Positions 19,222-33,453 of a stretch of 64,000 nucleotides of DNA are shown here, piece after piece (the stretch's first letter is position 1; each line of letters opens with the position of its first letter). The translations under genes were made by a program, and so were the position numbers. This DNA comes from Deinococcus seoulensis (GTDB taxonomy: Bacteria > Deinococcota > Deinococci > Deinococcales > Deinococcaceae), in the NCBI RefSeq assembly GCF_014648115.1, contig NZ_BMQM01000001.1:316427-380426 (forward strand), read 5' to 3'. The notes below the pieces were generated by a model. It saw only the letters and a list, made by a program, of their open reading frames with translations. It was not told where the DNA came from and ran no database searches.

Positions 19222-19917
19222 ATGTTTCCTCATTCCCGGCGTGAATTCCTGCCGTTCCTGCGCCAGCACTGGCGGTCCCTGCTGCTGGTGCTGCTGGGCG
19301 TGCTGATTCCCTTCGGGCTGTTCACGCACCTGACGTACGAGGTGTTCCGTGAAGGTGGGTTCTGGTGGGATCAGGGGGTGCTCGACTGGTACGCGCAGCG
19401 TCGCACCCCCGCCCTGACCTGGGCGGCCGAGACGCTCGCCACGCTGGGCGGCGTGATGGTCCTGCCGTTCGTGACTGCCCTGCTGGCGTGGCTGCTGGCC
19501 CGCGCAGGCGGCCGGGCGCACGGCTGGTTTCTCGTGTCGGGCGTGGCGGGCGCGACCCTGCTGAATGTCGCGGCAAAAGTGGTGTTCCAGCGCCCCCGCC
19601 CCGATGAGTTGCTGGCCGTGCTGAACGAACCAGGGTTCAGTTTTCCCAGCGGGCACGCCATGGCGAATGCCGCGTTTGGTTTTGCGCTCACGCTGGTGTT
19701 CTGGCGTTCGCGGGCGGGGTGGCCGGTCGCGGTGCTCGGTCTGCTGTGGGCGCTGGCCGTGGGAGCCAGCCGCAATTACCTCGGGGTGCACTACCCGTCG
19801 GACGTGCTGGCGGGCTTCACGGCCAGTGTCGCGTGGGTGGCGGGCCTGTACGTGGTCATGGCCCGGCGCTGGCCTCAGTTGCGGGGCTCTCCGGCTGGCC
19901 CGCGCGACACTCGGTAA
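19222..19917 (+). CDS. PAP2-family membrane phosphatase
   Basis: A 231-residue integral membrane protein with about six hydrophobic segments. It carries the three PAP2 motifs in order: KVVFQRPRP (KxxxxxxRP), [12 protein letters not shown] (PSGH) and [13 protein letters not shown] (SRxxxxxHxxxD). Such enzymes dephosphorylate phosphatidate, undecaprenyl pyrophosphate or similar lipids on the outer face of the cytoplasmic membrane. ATG 19222 is chosen over far-upstream in-frame starts because the hydrophobic domain begins soon after it. Confidence 0.88.
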   Translation: MFPHSRREFLPFLRQHWRSLLLVLLGVLIPFGLFTHLTYEVFREGGFWWDQGVLDWYAQRRTPALTWAAETLATLGGVMVLPFVTALLAWLLARAGGRAHGWFLVSGVAGATLLNVAAKVVFQRPRPDELLAVLNEPGFSFPSGHAMANAAFGFALTLVFWRSRAGWPVAVLGLLWALAVGASRNYLGVHYPSDVLAGFTASVAWVAGLYVVMARRWPQLRGSPAGPRDTR

Positions 19918-19958
19918 GGCAGAGTGTGGGCCTGAAGTGACGGCGTTGGAAGTAGTAA

Positions 19959-19991
19959 GTGAAACTATTCACGATTATAGCCACTCGTGAA
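19959..19991. repeat. 33-bp palindromic repeat, copy B
   Basis: GTGAA-N4-TTCACGA-N10-TCGTGAA between the convergent PAP2 and lysC genes. In this copy the stem extends to 13 perfect base pairs (AAACTATTCACGA and its complement). Confidence 0.8.
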
Positions 19992-20082
19992 TAGTTTGTT
20001 TGCTCTCTGGTCATCACTTCCTGCACAGCAAGAGGCCCGGAACAGCACCCTACGGCTGCTCCAGGCCTCCTGGTGGTGCGGT

Positions 20083-21489
20083 TCAGGCAATAACGGACTT
20101 ACCCAGGTTGAACGCGGCGTGCACGGCGCGGGTCGCCTCGTCCACATGCTCGGCTTCCACGGCCACGCTGACGTTCAACTCGCTGCTGCCCTGCGAGATC
20201 ATCAGGATGTTCACGTCGGCGGCGGCCAGCGCCGTGAACAGGCGCGCCGACACGCCCTTCTGGCCGCGCATGCCGCTCCCCACGATCGCCAGCACTGCCA
20301 CGTGGTCCTGCTGCTCGACCTTCAGTTCCAGGCTCACCCCGGCGCGCAGGGCGTTCAGGGTCCGTTCGGCGTCCACGGTCTGCACGGCCAGCGACACGTT
20401 GCTCATGCTGGACGACTGCGACACCATCAGCAGCGTGACGTTCTCGCGGGCAATGGCGTCGAACACGCTGGCAATCACTTCCGGGATGCCCAGCACGCCC
20501 GCGCCGCTCACGTTGATGATGCTGACGTTGCGGATGGCGGTCACGGCCTTGACGGGGTGCCCGGCCTCGTCGCGCGGCTCTGCCTGTACCAGCGTCCCGG
20601 CGAAGTCCGGGTCGGCGGAGTTCTTCAGGCGCAGCGGAATGCCGCTGTCCTGGAGGGGCGTGACGGCCAGCGGGTGCAGGACCTTCGCGCCGAAGTACGC
20701 GAGTTCCATGACCTCGCCGTAACTCAGGACGTCCACGTTGCGGGCGTCCGCGACGACGCGCGGGTCGGCGCTCATGACGCCGTCCACGTCCTTCCAGCCC
20801 CAGACTTCCGTGGCACTCAGGGCCTTGCCGATGATGGTGGCGCTGAAGTCGGTGCCGCCGCGCCCGAGGGTCGTGATGGCGCCCTTCTCGGTCTCGCCCA
20901 TGAAGCCCGCCACGACCGGCGTGACCCCGGCGCTCAGCAGGCCGCTGAGGCGGTCCTTGATGCGTTCGTACGTGCCGGGCAGCGGGCGTGCGTTCCCGAA
21001 GTGCGTGTCGGTCACGATGCCCGCCTCGCCGCCGGACAGGTGATGGGCGCGCAGGCCGTCCTGTTCGAGGGCAAGTTTCATCAGGGGCGCGGAGAGGCGC
21101 TCGCCGAACGCGACGATCAGGTCGCGGCTGCGGGGCGTCAGTTCGCGCAGCAGGTACACGCCGTACACGGCCTGCCGGAGTGTCTCGTGCATCTCGCGGA
21201 TCTCGCGGACGGTGTCGCTGTCGGGCGCGGCGCCGAGTTCCTGCGCGGCCGTGAAGTGCCGGGTGCGCATGGCAGCGATCTCGTCGTTCGCGCTGGCGAT
21301 GTCGCCGGACTGCGCGGCGTCCGCGAGTTTCAGCAGCTGGTTGGTGACGCCGGCCATGGCGGATACGACCACCACGACCTTCACGCCCTCGCGGATGGAG
21401 CGGGCGGCCAGGGACGCGCTGTGGCGGACGGCGCGGGCATCCTGCATGTTGGTCCCGCCGTATTTCATGACCAGAAGCGACTCGTTCAT
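20083..21489 (-). CDS. lysC: aspartate kinase
   Basis: A 468-residue enzyme that phosphorylates aspartate, the first step toward lysine/diaminopimelate, threonine and methionine. The N-terminus [11 protein letters not shown] and [15 protein letters not shown] carry the kinase core, with [16 protein letters not shown] and [15 protein letters not shown] as nucleotide and substrate loops. Two ACT domains follow ([21 protein letters not shown] and [23 protein letters not shown]), as in feedback-inhibited kinases. ATG 21489 has TACTCT 5 nt upstream. It stands alone, with no riboswitch leader possible if leaderless. Confidence 0.94.
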   Translation of the reverse strand: MNESLLVMKYGGTNMQDARAVRHSASLAARSIREGVKVVVVVSAMAGVTNQLLKLADAAQSGDIASANDEIAAMRTRHFTAAQELGAAPDSDTVREIREMHETLRQAVYGVYLLRELTPRSRDLIVAFGERLSAPLMKLALEQDGLRAHHLSGGEAGIVTDTHFGNARPLPGTYERIKDRLSGLLSAGVTPVVAGFMGETEKGAITTLGRGGTDFSATIIGKALSATEVWGWKDVDGVMSADPRVVADARNVDVLSYGEVMELAYFGAKVLHPLAVTPLQDSGIPLRLKNSADPDFAGTLVQAEPRDEAGHPVKAVTAIRNVSIINVSGAGVLGIPEVIASVFDAIARENVTLLMVSQSSSMSNVSLAVQTVDAERTLNALRAGVSLELKVEQQDHVAVLAIVGSGMRGQKGVSARLFTALAAADVNILMISQGSSELNVSVAVEAEHVDEATRAVHAAFNLGKSVIA

Positions 21490-21494
21490 GCCTG

Positions 21495-21500
21495 AGAGTA
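21495..21500 (-). promoter_or_regulatory. -10 element of lysC
   Basis: TACTCT lies 5 nt before the ATG at 21489. Confidence 0.45.
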
Positions 21501-21580
21501 TGACGTGCCGCTCCGCACGGCGCCCACAGGCGTCTGAGCAGGAGGCGCCGGAGGCAGAGGGGCTGGTGGGCAAGCGTCAT

Positions 21581-21711
21581 ACGGATTCCGTTTGTTTCGC
21601 CAACAATCCGGAACTTCACCGGATTGCCGGCTCCACGTCCGGAACCCGCTTTGCTCCCACTCGCTTCGCTCGGATCGAACGGGCTTTGCAGCCCATTCAA
21701 TCGGAGTCCGT
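21581..21711. repeat. SNR-like intergenic repeat, copy 1
   Basis: A 131-bp element with imperfect terminal inverted repeats (ACGGATTCCG at one end, CGGAGTCCGT at the other). Internal hairpins are CAATCCGG-AACTTCA-CCGGATTG and a distal GGGCT-TTGC-AGCCC within TTGAAC/ATTCAA arms. It lies between divergent lysC and the YceI gene, 60 bp before the latter. Further copies are at 33232 and 42585, and a core at 48921. Confidence 0.85.
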
Positions 21712-21771
21712 ATCAGGGAATCCGCAGGAAACGTTCACCGGTTCTTCACGGCAGCAGGTCAGAATAGTCGT

Positions 21772-22326
21772 GTGAACAAGTACCTGTCCCCGCTCTGCGC
21801 GCTTGCGCTCGCCACCACCCTGTCCGGAGCGGCGGATGCCGCCACGTACCGCACCCCGGACGGCACCGCCTCCTTCAGTTACCGGGTGGCCCTGGTGCCG
21901 GTGAACGGCAGCATGACCGGCGTCACGGCCAACGTCACGCTCGACCCGCAGAACCTCGCGGGCACCAGGGGCACGGTCACGGTACCAGTCTCGACGCTGA
22001 AGACCGGGATCCCGCTGCGCGACTCGCACGCCAAGGGCCCGGACGCGCTGGGAACCGCGAAGTTCCCGAACGCCACCTTCGAACTGACCTCGCTGACCGG
22101 CGGGAAACTGACCGAGGGGCAGACCGTGGCGACCACCGCCACCGGCAAACTGACCGTCAAGGGCACCACGAAGACCATCACGGCGCCCATCAAGGCGACC
22201 CTGACCGGCGGGAAGGTGAACGTGAGCACGCAGTTCAAGTTCAATCCGCTGGAGTTCGGGGTGCGTTATCCGGGCGGCACGGACAGTGTCACCGTGGACG
22301 TTGCATTCGTGCTGGCCGCGAACTGA
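21772..22326 (+). CDS. YceI-family secreted protein
   Basis: A 184-residue exported protein. The signal peptide is KYLSPLCALALATTLSGAADA. The mature part has the YceI lipocalin-like beta-barrel signatures: FRVAL/PVNGSMTGVTANVTLDP, RDSHAKGPDALGTAKFPNATFELTSL and VKGTTKTITAPIKATL. YceI proteins bind polyprenoid lipids in the periplasm; the ligand here is unknown. The start is GTG 21772; no strong Shine-Dalgarno or -10 is obvious. An SNR-like repeat occupies its upstream region. Confidence 0.85.
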   Translation: MNKYLSPLCALALATTLSGAADAATYRTPDGTASFSYRVALVPVNGSMTGVTANVTLDPQNLAGTRGTVTVPVSTLKTGIPLRDSHAKGPDALGTAKFPNATFELTSLTGGKLTEGQTVATTATGKLTVKGTTKTITAPIKATLTGGKVNVSTQFKFNPLEFGVRYPGGTDSVTVDVAFVLAAN

Positions 22327-22484
22327 GCGCAGGCGGCCCGGTGGGGCCACGGGGCGGAAGCGGGCGCTGGAACGGCCTCTTTCCGCCCCGCTTCTTTTTG
22401 AACCCGGTTCACCAATCCGTTGGTGTGCAGAGGACACGAAGTCAGGTGTTGACAGGACGGGTTACACTGCGACATGCGAGGTGA

Positions 22485-23522
<1,038 letters not shown>

Positions 23523-23531
23523 ACACCGCCC

Positions 23532-23583
23532 GGTGATGGTTGATGGTTGATGGTTTCCCGACTGTCGACCATCAACCATCACC
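23532..23583 (+). terminator. heptad-built terminator between gap and pgk
   Basis: A perfect 16-bp stem (23532-23547 with 23568-23583) followed by TTTT and later TTTTTT. The stem consists of GGTTGATGG units, the same heptad seen at 25573 and 33370. It would separate gap from pgk-tpiA transcription, or allow partial readthrough. Confidence 0.8.
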
Positions 23584-23619
23584 TTTTGCCTGCCTTTTTT
23601 ACCTGCCTTCGGAGGAACC

Positions 23620-24788
<1,169 letters not shown>

Positions 24789-24792
<4 letters not shown>

Positions 24793-25520
24793 AGAACCTG
24801 CTGGCACTCAACTGGAAAATGAACAAGACGCCCAGTGAAGCGCAGGCCTGGGCGCAGGAACTCGCGGCAGGCCTGACCCCCGGCGACGCGCAACTGGCCG
24901 TCATGGCGCCCGCCATCATGCTGCCCGCCCTGGCCGCGAACCTCCCGGCCGGCGTGGCGTTCGGCGGGCAGGACGTCTCCGCGCACGAATCCGGCGCATA
25001 CACGGGCGAGATCAGCGCCGCGATGCTGGCCGACGTGGGCGCCCGCTACGCCGTCGTGGGCCACAGCGAACGCCGCGAGTACCACGGCGAGACGGACGCC
25101 ACCGTCGCCGCCAAGGCCCGGCAGGCGCAGGCGAACGGCCTGACGCCCATCGTGTGCGTCGGTGAAGGCCTGGACGTGCGCGAGAAGGGCGAGCACGTGC
25201 CCTACACCCTCGCGCAACTGGAAGGCAGCCTCGCAGGCGTCGGCCCGGACGTGGTCGTCGCGTACGAACCCGTGTGGGCCATCGGCACCGGCAAGACCGC
25301 CACCGCCGACGACGCCGAGGAACTCGCCCTCGCCATCCGCGAGGCCCTCACCACCCGCTACGGCAGCGACGCCGACAGCATCCAGGTGCTGTACGGCGGC
25401 AGCGTCAAACCCGACAACATCGCCAGCATCTGCGCCAAACCCAACGTGAACGGCGCACTGGTCGGCGGCGCGAGCCTCAAGGTCACCGACGTCATCGGCA
25501 TGAACGACGCCCTGAAGTAA
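24789..25520 (+). CDS. tpiA: triosephosphate isomerase
   Basis: A 243-residue TIM-barrel enzyme interconverting dihydroxyacetone phosphate and glyceraldehyde 3-phosphate. The catalytic lysine is in LALNWKMNK, the histidine in VVGHSERRE and the glutamate in [13 protein letters not shown]; the phosphate loop is [12 protein letters not shown]. It is coupled to pgk by ATGA and followed by a strong terminator. With gap and pgk it supplies the middle of glycolysis and gluconeogenesis. Confidence 0.96.
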
Positions 25521-25536
25521 GCGGGGGCAAGACAGA

Positions 25537-25572
25537 CAGGAGCAGCGGCCGGGCAACTGGCCGCTGCTCCTG
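25537..25572 (+). terminator. terminator after tpiA
   Basis: A perfect 14-bp GC-rich stem (25537-25550 with 25559-25572) with an 8-nt loop. The heptad tandem array begins immediately after it. Confidence 0.8.
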
Positions 25573-25614
25573 TTGATGGTTGATGGCGGATGGCGGATGG
25601 CGGATGGCGGATGG
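25573..25614. repeat. heptanucleotide tandem array
   Basis: Six consecutive 7-bp units: two TTGATGG then four CGGATGG. The array abuts the tpiA terminator and ends in TCAAC, which can pair with the opening GTTGA. The same unit builds hairpins at 23532 and 33370. Confidence 0.85.
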
Positions 25615-25682
25615 TCAACAGCGTGTTCGCGATCCGACCAGTTGTGTCAAGCCTGCCCCACTGCCTACTCCCTACCGCCCGC

Positions 25683-27065
<1,383 letters not shown>

Positions 27066-27080
27066 GGGGTGGCTCCGGGC

Positions 27081-28550
27081 TTACAGGGCGCGCAGTTCGT
27101 GCGTGAGGGTCTGGAGGGCGAGGACGGCGTGCCGGTACTTCCGGCCGAGGGTGGCGTACAGGGGGGCGTCGGCGTCGGGTTCGACCGCGTCGAAGGTCAG
27201 GGTGTGGGGAAGGTCCAGTCCGGCGCTGCGGGCGGCGATCAGGGCCGCGCCGAAGGCACTGCCCTCGAACAGGTCGGCGCCGTCGGGGACGAGAACGGGG
27301 GCGTTCAGGGCGTTCGCCAGGACGCGCAGCCACGCGCGCGAGCGGGTCAGACCGCCGGTCGCGCGGTACTCGCGCAGGGGTTGCGTGCCGCTGGCGAGCA
27401 GGTCGGACAGCCACGCGAGGTGCAGGGCCACGCCTTCCATGCCGGCGCGGGCGATGTCCACACGGGTGTGGTGCAGGCCCAGGCCCAGCAGACTGCCGCT
27501 GACGTGCGGGTCCCACAGCGGGGCGCGTTCGCCGCTCAGGGCGGGCAGGCACAGCAGGCCGCGCGCGCCGGGGGTGGTGGCGTGCAGCAGGTCGTCGAGG
27601 TCCTGGGGGATGTTCAGATTGTCGCGCAGCCAGTTCAGGACGATGCCCGCGTTGTTGCTGGGGCCGCCCACCAGGTAGCGTTCCTGGCCGCCCTGGTCGG
27701 CGCGGTAGCTGAACAGGTGCGCGTGCGGGTCGGCGGCGGGGCGGGGCGTGAAGGTACGCACGGCGCTGCTGGTCCCGACGGACAGGGCCGCCTGGTCGGG
27801 GCGGGTGATGCCGAGGCCCTCGGTGGCGGTCACGCCGTCGCTGGCGCCGATGGCCCAGTGCGCGGCGGCGAGGCGCGGGTAGCGGTCGCGGTAGGGGGGG
27901 CGCAGGGGTGGCAGGGGCGCCTCGATGGGGTGCACGGTGGGCAGGTGCGCGGCCGTGACTCCCGCCTGCGCGAGGGCCTGCGGGTCGTAGGTGCCGCCGC
28001 GTCCCAGCAGGCCGGTGGCGGAGGCGGTGCTCTGGTCGGTCCAGTACACGCCGAAGAAGCGGAGCAGCAGTTCTTCCTTCACGCCGCTGACGCGGGCCAC
28101 GTCGGTCAGTTGCCCGGCGGCGTGCAGCGCGGCGAGTTTCACGGCGGGCGTCATGGGATGCCAGGGCACCCCGGTCTGCGCGTGCAGGTGCGTGACGGGG
28201 TGACCGCCGGTTCCGGCGCGCAGGTCCGCGAAGGTGTACACGTCCGACGGGCCGCCGGGGCGGATCAGGGTCAGGGAGTGCATGGCGTTGCTGAACGCGG
28301 CGGCCTGGGGGGTCAGGTCGTGGCGGGTCAGGTACTCCTCCATGCCGCTCAGGGCCAGCGTGAAGGCCTGCATCAGGTCCGGGAGGCGCTGGGTGGCCTG
28401 TCCGGGCTGTTCGGCGTACAGGGGGTACGGGAATTGCAGGCGGTGGCGTTCGGCGCGGCCGTGGAACAGCACGGCTTTCAGGGCGGTGGTGCCGAGGTCG
28501 AAGGCGACCACCAGCGGCTGGGTGGACGGGGGGTGGCTGGGTTCTGGCAT
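27081..28550 (-). CDS. gntK: FGGY-family carbohydrate kinase, probable gluconokinase
   Basis: A 489-residue sugar kinase of the FGGY family. The ATP-binding start is VVAFDLGTTALKAVLF and the second nucleotide motif is ALSVGTSSAVRTF; the C-terminal signature region is YRATGGLTRSRAWLRVLANAL. Gluconokinase identity is inferred from the downstream GntP permease. It would make 6-phosphogluconate for the pentose phosphate or Entner-Doudoroff route. GGAGG sits just before the ATG. A perfect 14-bp LacI-type palindrome lies 17 bp upstream. Confidence 0.82.
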   Translation of the reverse strand: MPEPSHPPSTQPLVVAFDLGTTALKAVLFHGRAERHRLQFPYPLYAEQPGQATQRLPDLMQAFTLALSGMEEYLTRHDLTPQAAAFSNAMHSLTLIRPGGPSDVYTFADLRAGTGGHPVTHLHAQTGVPWHPMTPAVKLAALHAAGQLTDVARVSGVKEELLLRFFGVYWTDQSTASATGLLGRGGTYDPQALAQAGVTAAHLPTVHPIEAPLPPLRPPYRDRYPRLAAAHWAIGASDGVTATEGLGITRPDQAALSVGTSSAVRTFTPRPAADPHAHLFSYRADQGGQERYLVGGPSNNAGIVLNWLRDNLNIPQDLDDLLHATTPGARGLLCLPALSGERAPLWDPHVSGSLLGLGLHHTRVDIARAGMEGVALHLAWLSDLLASGTQPLREYRATGGLTRSRAWLRVLANALNAPVLVPDGADLFEGSAFGAALIAARSAGLDLPHTLTFDAVEPDADAPLYATLGRKYRHAVLALQTLTHELRAL

Positions 28551-28567
28551 GGGCCTCCGGAGCGCTC

Positions 28568-28581
28568 TGTTAGCGCTAACA
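28568..28581. promoter_or_regulatory. LacI-family operator upstream of gntK
   Basis: TGTTAGCGCTAACA, a perfect 14-bp palindrome with the central CG typical of LacI/GalR-family sites. It lies between the likely promoter and gntK. Confidence 0.75.
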
Positions 28582-28598
28582 GGGTGGTGCAGTTGAGA

Positions 28599-28610
28599 TA
28601 ACGAACGTTA
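28599..28610. promoter_or_regulatory. second palindrome in the gntK promoter region
   Basis: TAACG-AA-CGTTA, perfect 5-bp arms. It shares TAACG/CGTTA-like halves with the operator at 28568 but lacks the central CG. It may be an auxiliary site. Confidence 0.4.
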
Positions 28611-28794
28611 GGCCGCGCCGCTCCGGAAGTCAAGCACGCAGCCTTCAATCCAGTCAGGCATTGGGCCTGAACCACGTCCAGAACGACATGTTCGCCTGAT
28701 GGGACTACGCCTGCCAGCAGCCAGGAGGACGGTACCTCTGTGCCGGACATCCCTGGAAGCAGGACAGACCTCTGCCAGCTGGACGGAGTTCAGT

Positions 28795-29793
28795 TCAGGT
28801 CGTCTGGCGTGGGCGGAGTTCGCAGGGGAAGGTGACCAGTCCGCCCTTCAGGGTGGGGGCGTTCAGGCGGCGGGCGACCTCCGCGCCGATCTCCTCGCGG
28901 GGTGTGAAGACGGTACTCAGGGCCGGGTGCACGTGCGCGGAGATGCTCATGTCGTTGTGCCCCAGGATCGCCACGCGGCCCGGCACGCTCAGGCCCTGGC
29001 GCAGGCACTCGAACAGCGCCCCGGCGGCCACGTCGTCGTTCGAGAAGTAGATGGCGTCCACGCCGGGCTCGCGGGTCAGCACCCGGCGCAGCAGGGTCAC
29101 GCCCACCTCGATCGAGGAGGGTTCCTCGACGTTCTCGGCGGCGCAGGGCACGCCGCAGCGTTCCGCCTCGGCCTGGAAGGCCTGCATCCGCCGGGCGTTG
29201 CGGGCGTCGCCCACGCCCAGGCAACTGGCGTACGCGAGGTGCCGGTACCCGCGTTCGATCAGGTGCCGGGCGGCCAGGGTTCCGGCCTGCGCGTGGTCGT
29301 ACCCGATCAGCAGGTCCGCCGGGTCCGGCCGGGCGTCCATGACCTCGATGATCCGCACGCCGAAGCGCCGAAGCGCGGGCAGCACGCGTGGGTCGTGGTC
29401 CGTGCCCGCCAGGACCATCACGTCAGGGCGCAGGGACAGGAACTGCTGCGCGGCCCGCCACTCGCGCTGCGGGTCGTACTCGGTCAGGTCGATCGCCAGT
29501 TGCCAGCCGGGCTGGGTCAGGCCGCGCTGCACGCCTTCCAGGAACGGCACGTACACGCTGTGGTGCAGGGTCGGCAGGACCATCGGCAGCAGGCGCACCG
29601 GGGCGCCGCCGGCCAGGGTGCCCGCCATGCGGTTCGGGATGTACCCCAGGGCGTCCACGGCGGCCTGCACGCGCTCCCGGACCTGCGCGGTCACGATGTC
29701 CGGGCGGTTCAGGGCGCGGCTGACGGTCATGCTGCTCACGCCGGCGTGGCGGGCCACGTCGGCCAGCGTCACGCCCTTCCCGGTTCCCTTCAT
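28795..29793 (-). CDS. LacI-family transcriptional regulator
   Basis: A 332-residue repressor. The N-terminal DNA-binding domain is VTLADVARHAGVSSMTVSRALNRPD with the hinge helix region GYIPNRMAGTLAGG. The rest is a periplasmic-binding-protein-like sensor domain (LLIGYDHAQAGTLAARHLIERGYRHLAYASC; VDAIYFSNDDVAAGAL; PGRVAILGHNDM). This opening matches gluconate repressors of the LacI family, and the gluconate operon with a LacI operator lies just downstream, so it probably represses gntK-gntP. The ATG at 29793 has TATGCT 7 nt upstream. Confidence 0.87.
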   Translation of the reverse strand: MKGTGKGVTLADVARHAGVSSMTVSRALNRPDIVTAQVRERVQAAVDALGYIPNRMAGTLAGGAPVRLLPMVLPTLHHSVYVPFLEGVQRGLTQPGWQLAIDLTEYDPQREWRAAQQFLSLRPDVMVLAGTDHDPRVLPALRRFGVRIIEVMDARPDPADLLIGYDHAQAGTLAARHLIERGYRHLAYASCLGVGDARNARRMQAFQAEAERCGVPCAAENVEEPSSIEVGVTLLRRVLTREPGVDAIYFSNDDVAAGALFECLRQGLSVPGRVAILGHNDMSISAHVHPALSTVFTPREEIGAEVARRLNAPTLKGGLVTFPCELRPRQTT

Positions 29794-29800
29794 GCGCCGG

Positions 29801-29806
29801 AGCATA
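29801..29806 (-). promoter_or_regulatory. -10 element of the leaderless lacI-type gene
   Basis: TATGCT lies 7 nt before the ATG at 29793, and only 12 bp from the divergent asnS -10. Confidence 0.55.
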
Positions 29807-29818
29807 GCGCGCGGACCG

Positions 29819-29824
29819 TATAAT
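29819..29824 (+). promoter_or_regulatory. consensus -10 of leaderless asnS
   Basis: TATAAT, the perfect consensus hexamer, lies 7 nt before the asnS ATG. Confidence 0.75.
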
Positions 29825-29831
29825 TCCGCTC

Positions 29832-31172
<1,341 letters not shown>

Positions 31173-31189
31173 AGACGGCAGAAGTGCGG

Positions 31190-31225
31190 GCGTGGCGGGC
31201 GAGTCTGCCTCGACCCGCCCGCCAC
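31190..31225 (+). terminator. terminator after asnS
   Basis: A perfect 11-bp stem (31190-31200 with 31215-31225) lies 17 bp after the stop codon. TTC follows rather than a long T-run. Confidence 0.65.
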
Positions 31226-31266
31226 GTTCACTGGAAGACTGGTGGGGGTCGTTTAGAGGGCAGTAA

Positions 31267-31299
31267 GTGAATTATTTCACGATAAATCCTTTTCGTGAA
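31267..31299. repeat. 33-bp palindromic repeat, copy C
   Basis: GTGAA-N4-TTCACGA-N10-TCGTGAA between asnS and phzF, which run the same way. As in copy B, it is preceded by AGTAA and followed by AGTTTGT; a TTTTT run lies 13 bp further on. Confidence 0.8.
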
Positions 31300-31425
31300 A
31301 AGTTTGTCCGTTTTTACGGTATTTCTGACGATTGCCCTCCCTGCATAGCCACCCGGCGCCGTACCTGGCCCGTCCTCCGCCACGCCGGGCACCGCTGCAG
31401 GCGGGGAACTTTATGGCAAATGAAG

Positions 31426-31431
31426 TAGACT
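31426..31431 (+). promoter_or_regulatory. -10 element of the leaderless phzF-like gene
   Basis: TAGACT lies 6 nt before the ATG at 31438. Confidence 0.6.
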
Positions 31432-31437
31432 GCCCGC

Positions 31438-32340
31438 ATGATCGCGTATTGCGAGGTGAGCGCCTTCACCGACACGCCCGGCCACGGCAACCGTGCGGGC
31501 GTGGTACTGGACGCCGCCCACCTGACCCGGCAGGACATGCAGTCACTGGCCGCCATGCTGGACGCCCCGGAAACCGTATTCGTCCTGGGGCACGCCGACG
31601 GACTGGCCCGCGTGCGCTACTTCACGCCCACGCAGGAGGTCGACTTCTGCGGGCACGCGACCGTCGCACTGGGCCTCACGCTGGCGCAGGCGGGCCTGTG
31701 GCGCGGCGAGGCCCTGGCCCTGGACACGCTGGCCGGGCGGATACCACTACGGCTGGAATGCCGCGCGGGGGTGCCGTGGCGCGTATGGATGCAGCAACCC
31801 GCGCCGCAGTACCGCGCCGTACCCGCCACACTGCGCGCCGAACTGGCCGACTCGCTAGGCATCGACGCCCGCATGATCCACCGGGGCCTGCCCCTCGCTG
31901 CCGCCAGTACCGGCCTGTGGAGCGTGTTCGTGCCCCTGCTGGACGCCGTGATCCTCGACGGGCTGGAACCGGACTTCCCGCGCATTCACGCGCTGACCGA
32001 ATCGCTGGACGTGGGCAGCATCTACGCGTACGCGCCCATGGGCGTCAACCGCTTCGCCGCGCGGGATTTCGCCCCGGCGCTGGGCATCCCGGAAGACCCC
32101 GTGACCGGCAGCAGTGGCGGCGCACTCATGGCCCTGCTGGCCAGCCAGGGCCGCCTGCCGGTCCGGCACGGACGCGCGTGCGGCATGATCTACCAGGGGC
32201 ACGCACTCGGCACGCCCGGCGAGATCGAGGTCGAACTGGAACTCACGGGCGAGCAGGTCAGCGCCGTCCATGTGGGCGGGCAGGCCACCCTGGAACGCGA
32301 GGGGCACTGGACTCCCCGTCAGCCCAGCGTACGCAGCTGA
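31438..32340 (+). CDS. PhzF-family isomerase-like protein
   Basis: A 300-residue protein of the PhzF (diaminopimelate epimerase fold) family. It has the signature start [20 protein letters not shown], the catalytic-glutamate region [26 protein letters not shown], and the second-half [24 protein letters not shown]. Most family members are of unknown function, and this gene is not in a phenazine cluster, so it is named by family only. Confidence 0.87.
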   Translation: MIAYCEVSAFTDTPGHGNRAGVVLDAAHLTRQDMQSLAAMLDAPETVFVLGHADGLARVRYFTPTQEVDFCGHATVALGLTLAQAGLWRGEALALDTLAGRIPLRLECRAGVPWRVWMQQPAPQYRAVPATLRAELADSLGIDARMIHRGLPLAAASTGLWSVFVPLLDAVILDGLEPDFPRIHALTESLDVGSIYAYAPMGVNRFAARDFAPALGIPEDPVTGSSGGALMALLASQGRLPVRHGRACGMIYQGHALGTPGEIEVELELTGEQVSAVHVGGQATLEREGHWTPRQPSVRS

Positions 32341-32410
32341 GCGGACCTCTTCCCCGTTCCTGCCGGGTCACCTGTCCACCCCACCGGGCCTTCCGCTGAC
32401 GGTCCGGGCC

Positions 32411-32416
32411 TATAGT
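32411..32416 (+). promoter_or_regulatory. -10 element of the leaderless Cof-type HAD gene
   Basis: TATAGT lies 6 nt before the ATG at 32423. Confidence 0.6.
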
Positions 32417-32422
32417 GCCCGG

Positions 32423-33217
32423 ATGCTTGGATTGATCTGTGTGGATGTGGACGGCACCCTGGTCGGCACCGGGAACGTGATTCGTGACGACGTGTGGGCC
32501 GCCCTGGCTGACGCACGTGAGAAGGGCGTGCACATCGCGCTGTGCTCGGGACGGCCCGCCATCGGGAACGCCCGCGCGTACGCGGAGCGGCTCGACCCGG
32601 ACGGCTGGCACGTGTTCCAGAACGGCGCGAGCATCGTGAAGGTCAGCAGCGGCGAGAGCCTCAGCGAGCCGTTCCCGGCGCAGGCACTGCCGGGACTGAT
32701 CGGGCGGGCGCACGAGACGGGAAGGCTGCTGGAGGTGTACACGGACCTGGAATTCGCGATCACGCACCCCGGCGAGTACGCCGAGCGGCACGCGGCGCTG
32801 CTGGGCGTCCCGTACGACGCCCGCCCGCCCGAGAGCCTGGAGGGGACGGTCGTGCGCGTGCAGTGGGTCGTGCCGCGCACCGACGAGCACGCCGTCGTGA
32901 ACGAACCGCACGACGGGCTGGACCTGCACCCGGCAGGCAGTCCGGTCATGCCGGAAGTGTCGTTCATCAGCGTGACCCGCGCGGGCGTCAGCAAGGGCAG
33001 CGCCATCGAACGCATCGCCGCGCACTACGGCGTGCCCATGGACCGCGTGATGATGGTCGGCGACGGCGAGAACGACGTGTCGGCCATGCGCGTGGTGGGG
33101 CACCCGGTCGCCATGGGGAACGCCGACCCGCCCGCCATCGCCGCCAGCCGCTACCGCGTGGCGCACGTGGACGACGGCGGACTGCGCGAAGCGGTGGAAC
33201 TGGCCCTCACGCTGTAA
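32423..33217 (+). CDS. Cof-type HAD phosphatase
   Basis: A 264-residue HAD hydrolase with a C2-type cap. Motif I is [12 protein letters not shown], motif II lies in [21 protein letters not shown], the motif III lysine is in [19 protein letters not shown], and motif IV is [26 protein letters not shown]. This is the usual order of Cof/YbhA-like sugar phosphatases. The exact substrate is unknown. An SNR-like repeat follows 14 bp after the stop. Confidence 0.88.
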   Translation: MLGLICVDVDGTLVGTGNVIRDDVWAALADAREKGVHIALCSGRPAIGNARAYAERLDPDGWHVFQNGASIVKVSSGESLSEPFPAQALPGLIGRAHETGRLLEVYTDLEFAITHPGEYAERHAALLGVPYDARPPESLEGTVVRVQWVVPRTDEHAVVNEPHDGLDLHPAGSPVMPEVSFISVTRAGVSKGSAIERIAAHYGVPMDRVMMVGDGENDVSAMRVVGHPVAMGNADPPAIAASRYRVAHVDDGGLREAVELALTL

Positions 33218-33231
33218 AGGGTTGATGGTAG

Positions 33232-33361
33232 ACGGATTCCGTTTGTTTCGCCGACAATCCGGAACTTCACCGGATTGCCGGCTCCACGTCCGGAACCCGC
33301 CCCTCTCCCACTCGCTTCGCTCGAATTGAACGGGCTTTGCAGCCCATTCAATCGGAGTCCG
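33232..33361. repeat. SNR-like intergenic repeat, copy 2
   Basis: A 130-bp element nearly identical to copy 1 over its first 70 bp. It shares the CAATCCGG-AACTTCA-CCGGATTG hairpin and the TTGAACGGGCT/AGCCCATTCAA hairpin, and ends CGGAGTCCG. It lies between the Cof-type HAD gene and the DUF1622 gene. Confidence 0.85.
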
Positions 33362-33369
33362 ATTAGACA

Positions 33370-33415
33370 GTGGATGGTTGATGGAGAACGGATGGTCGTT
33401 CCATCAACTGTCCAC
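33370..33415. repeat. heptad-type hairpin downstream of SNR copy 2
   Basis: Arms 33370-33385 and 33400-33415 pair at 14 of 16 positions and contain GGTTGATGG and its complement, as in the gap-pgk terminator. It may end transcription from the HAD gene. Confidence 0.55.
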
Positions 33416-33453
33416 CGTTCACCGCTGCCCGTGCCCGTGGCAGGCTGGGGCGT

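Noticed and set aside
22449..22468. TTGACA and TACACT upstream of gap as one promoter
   Set aside because: They are only 8 bp apart, too close for a -35/-10 pair. One of them may belong to a different promoter.
25573..25614. Possible CRISPR array
   Set aside because: Units are 7 bp without spacers, and there are no cas genes in the window.
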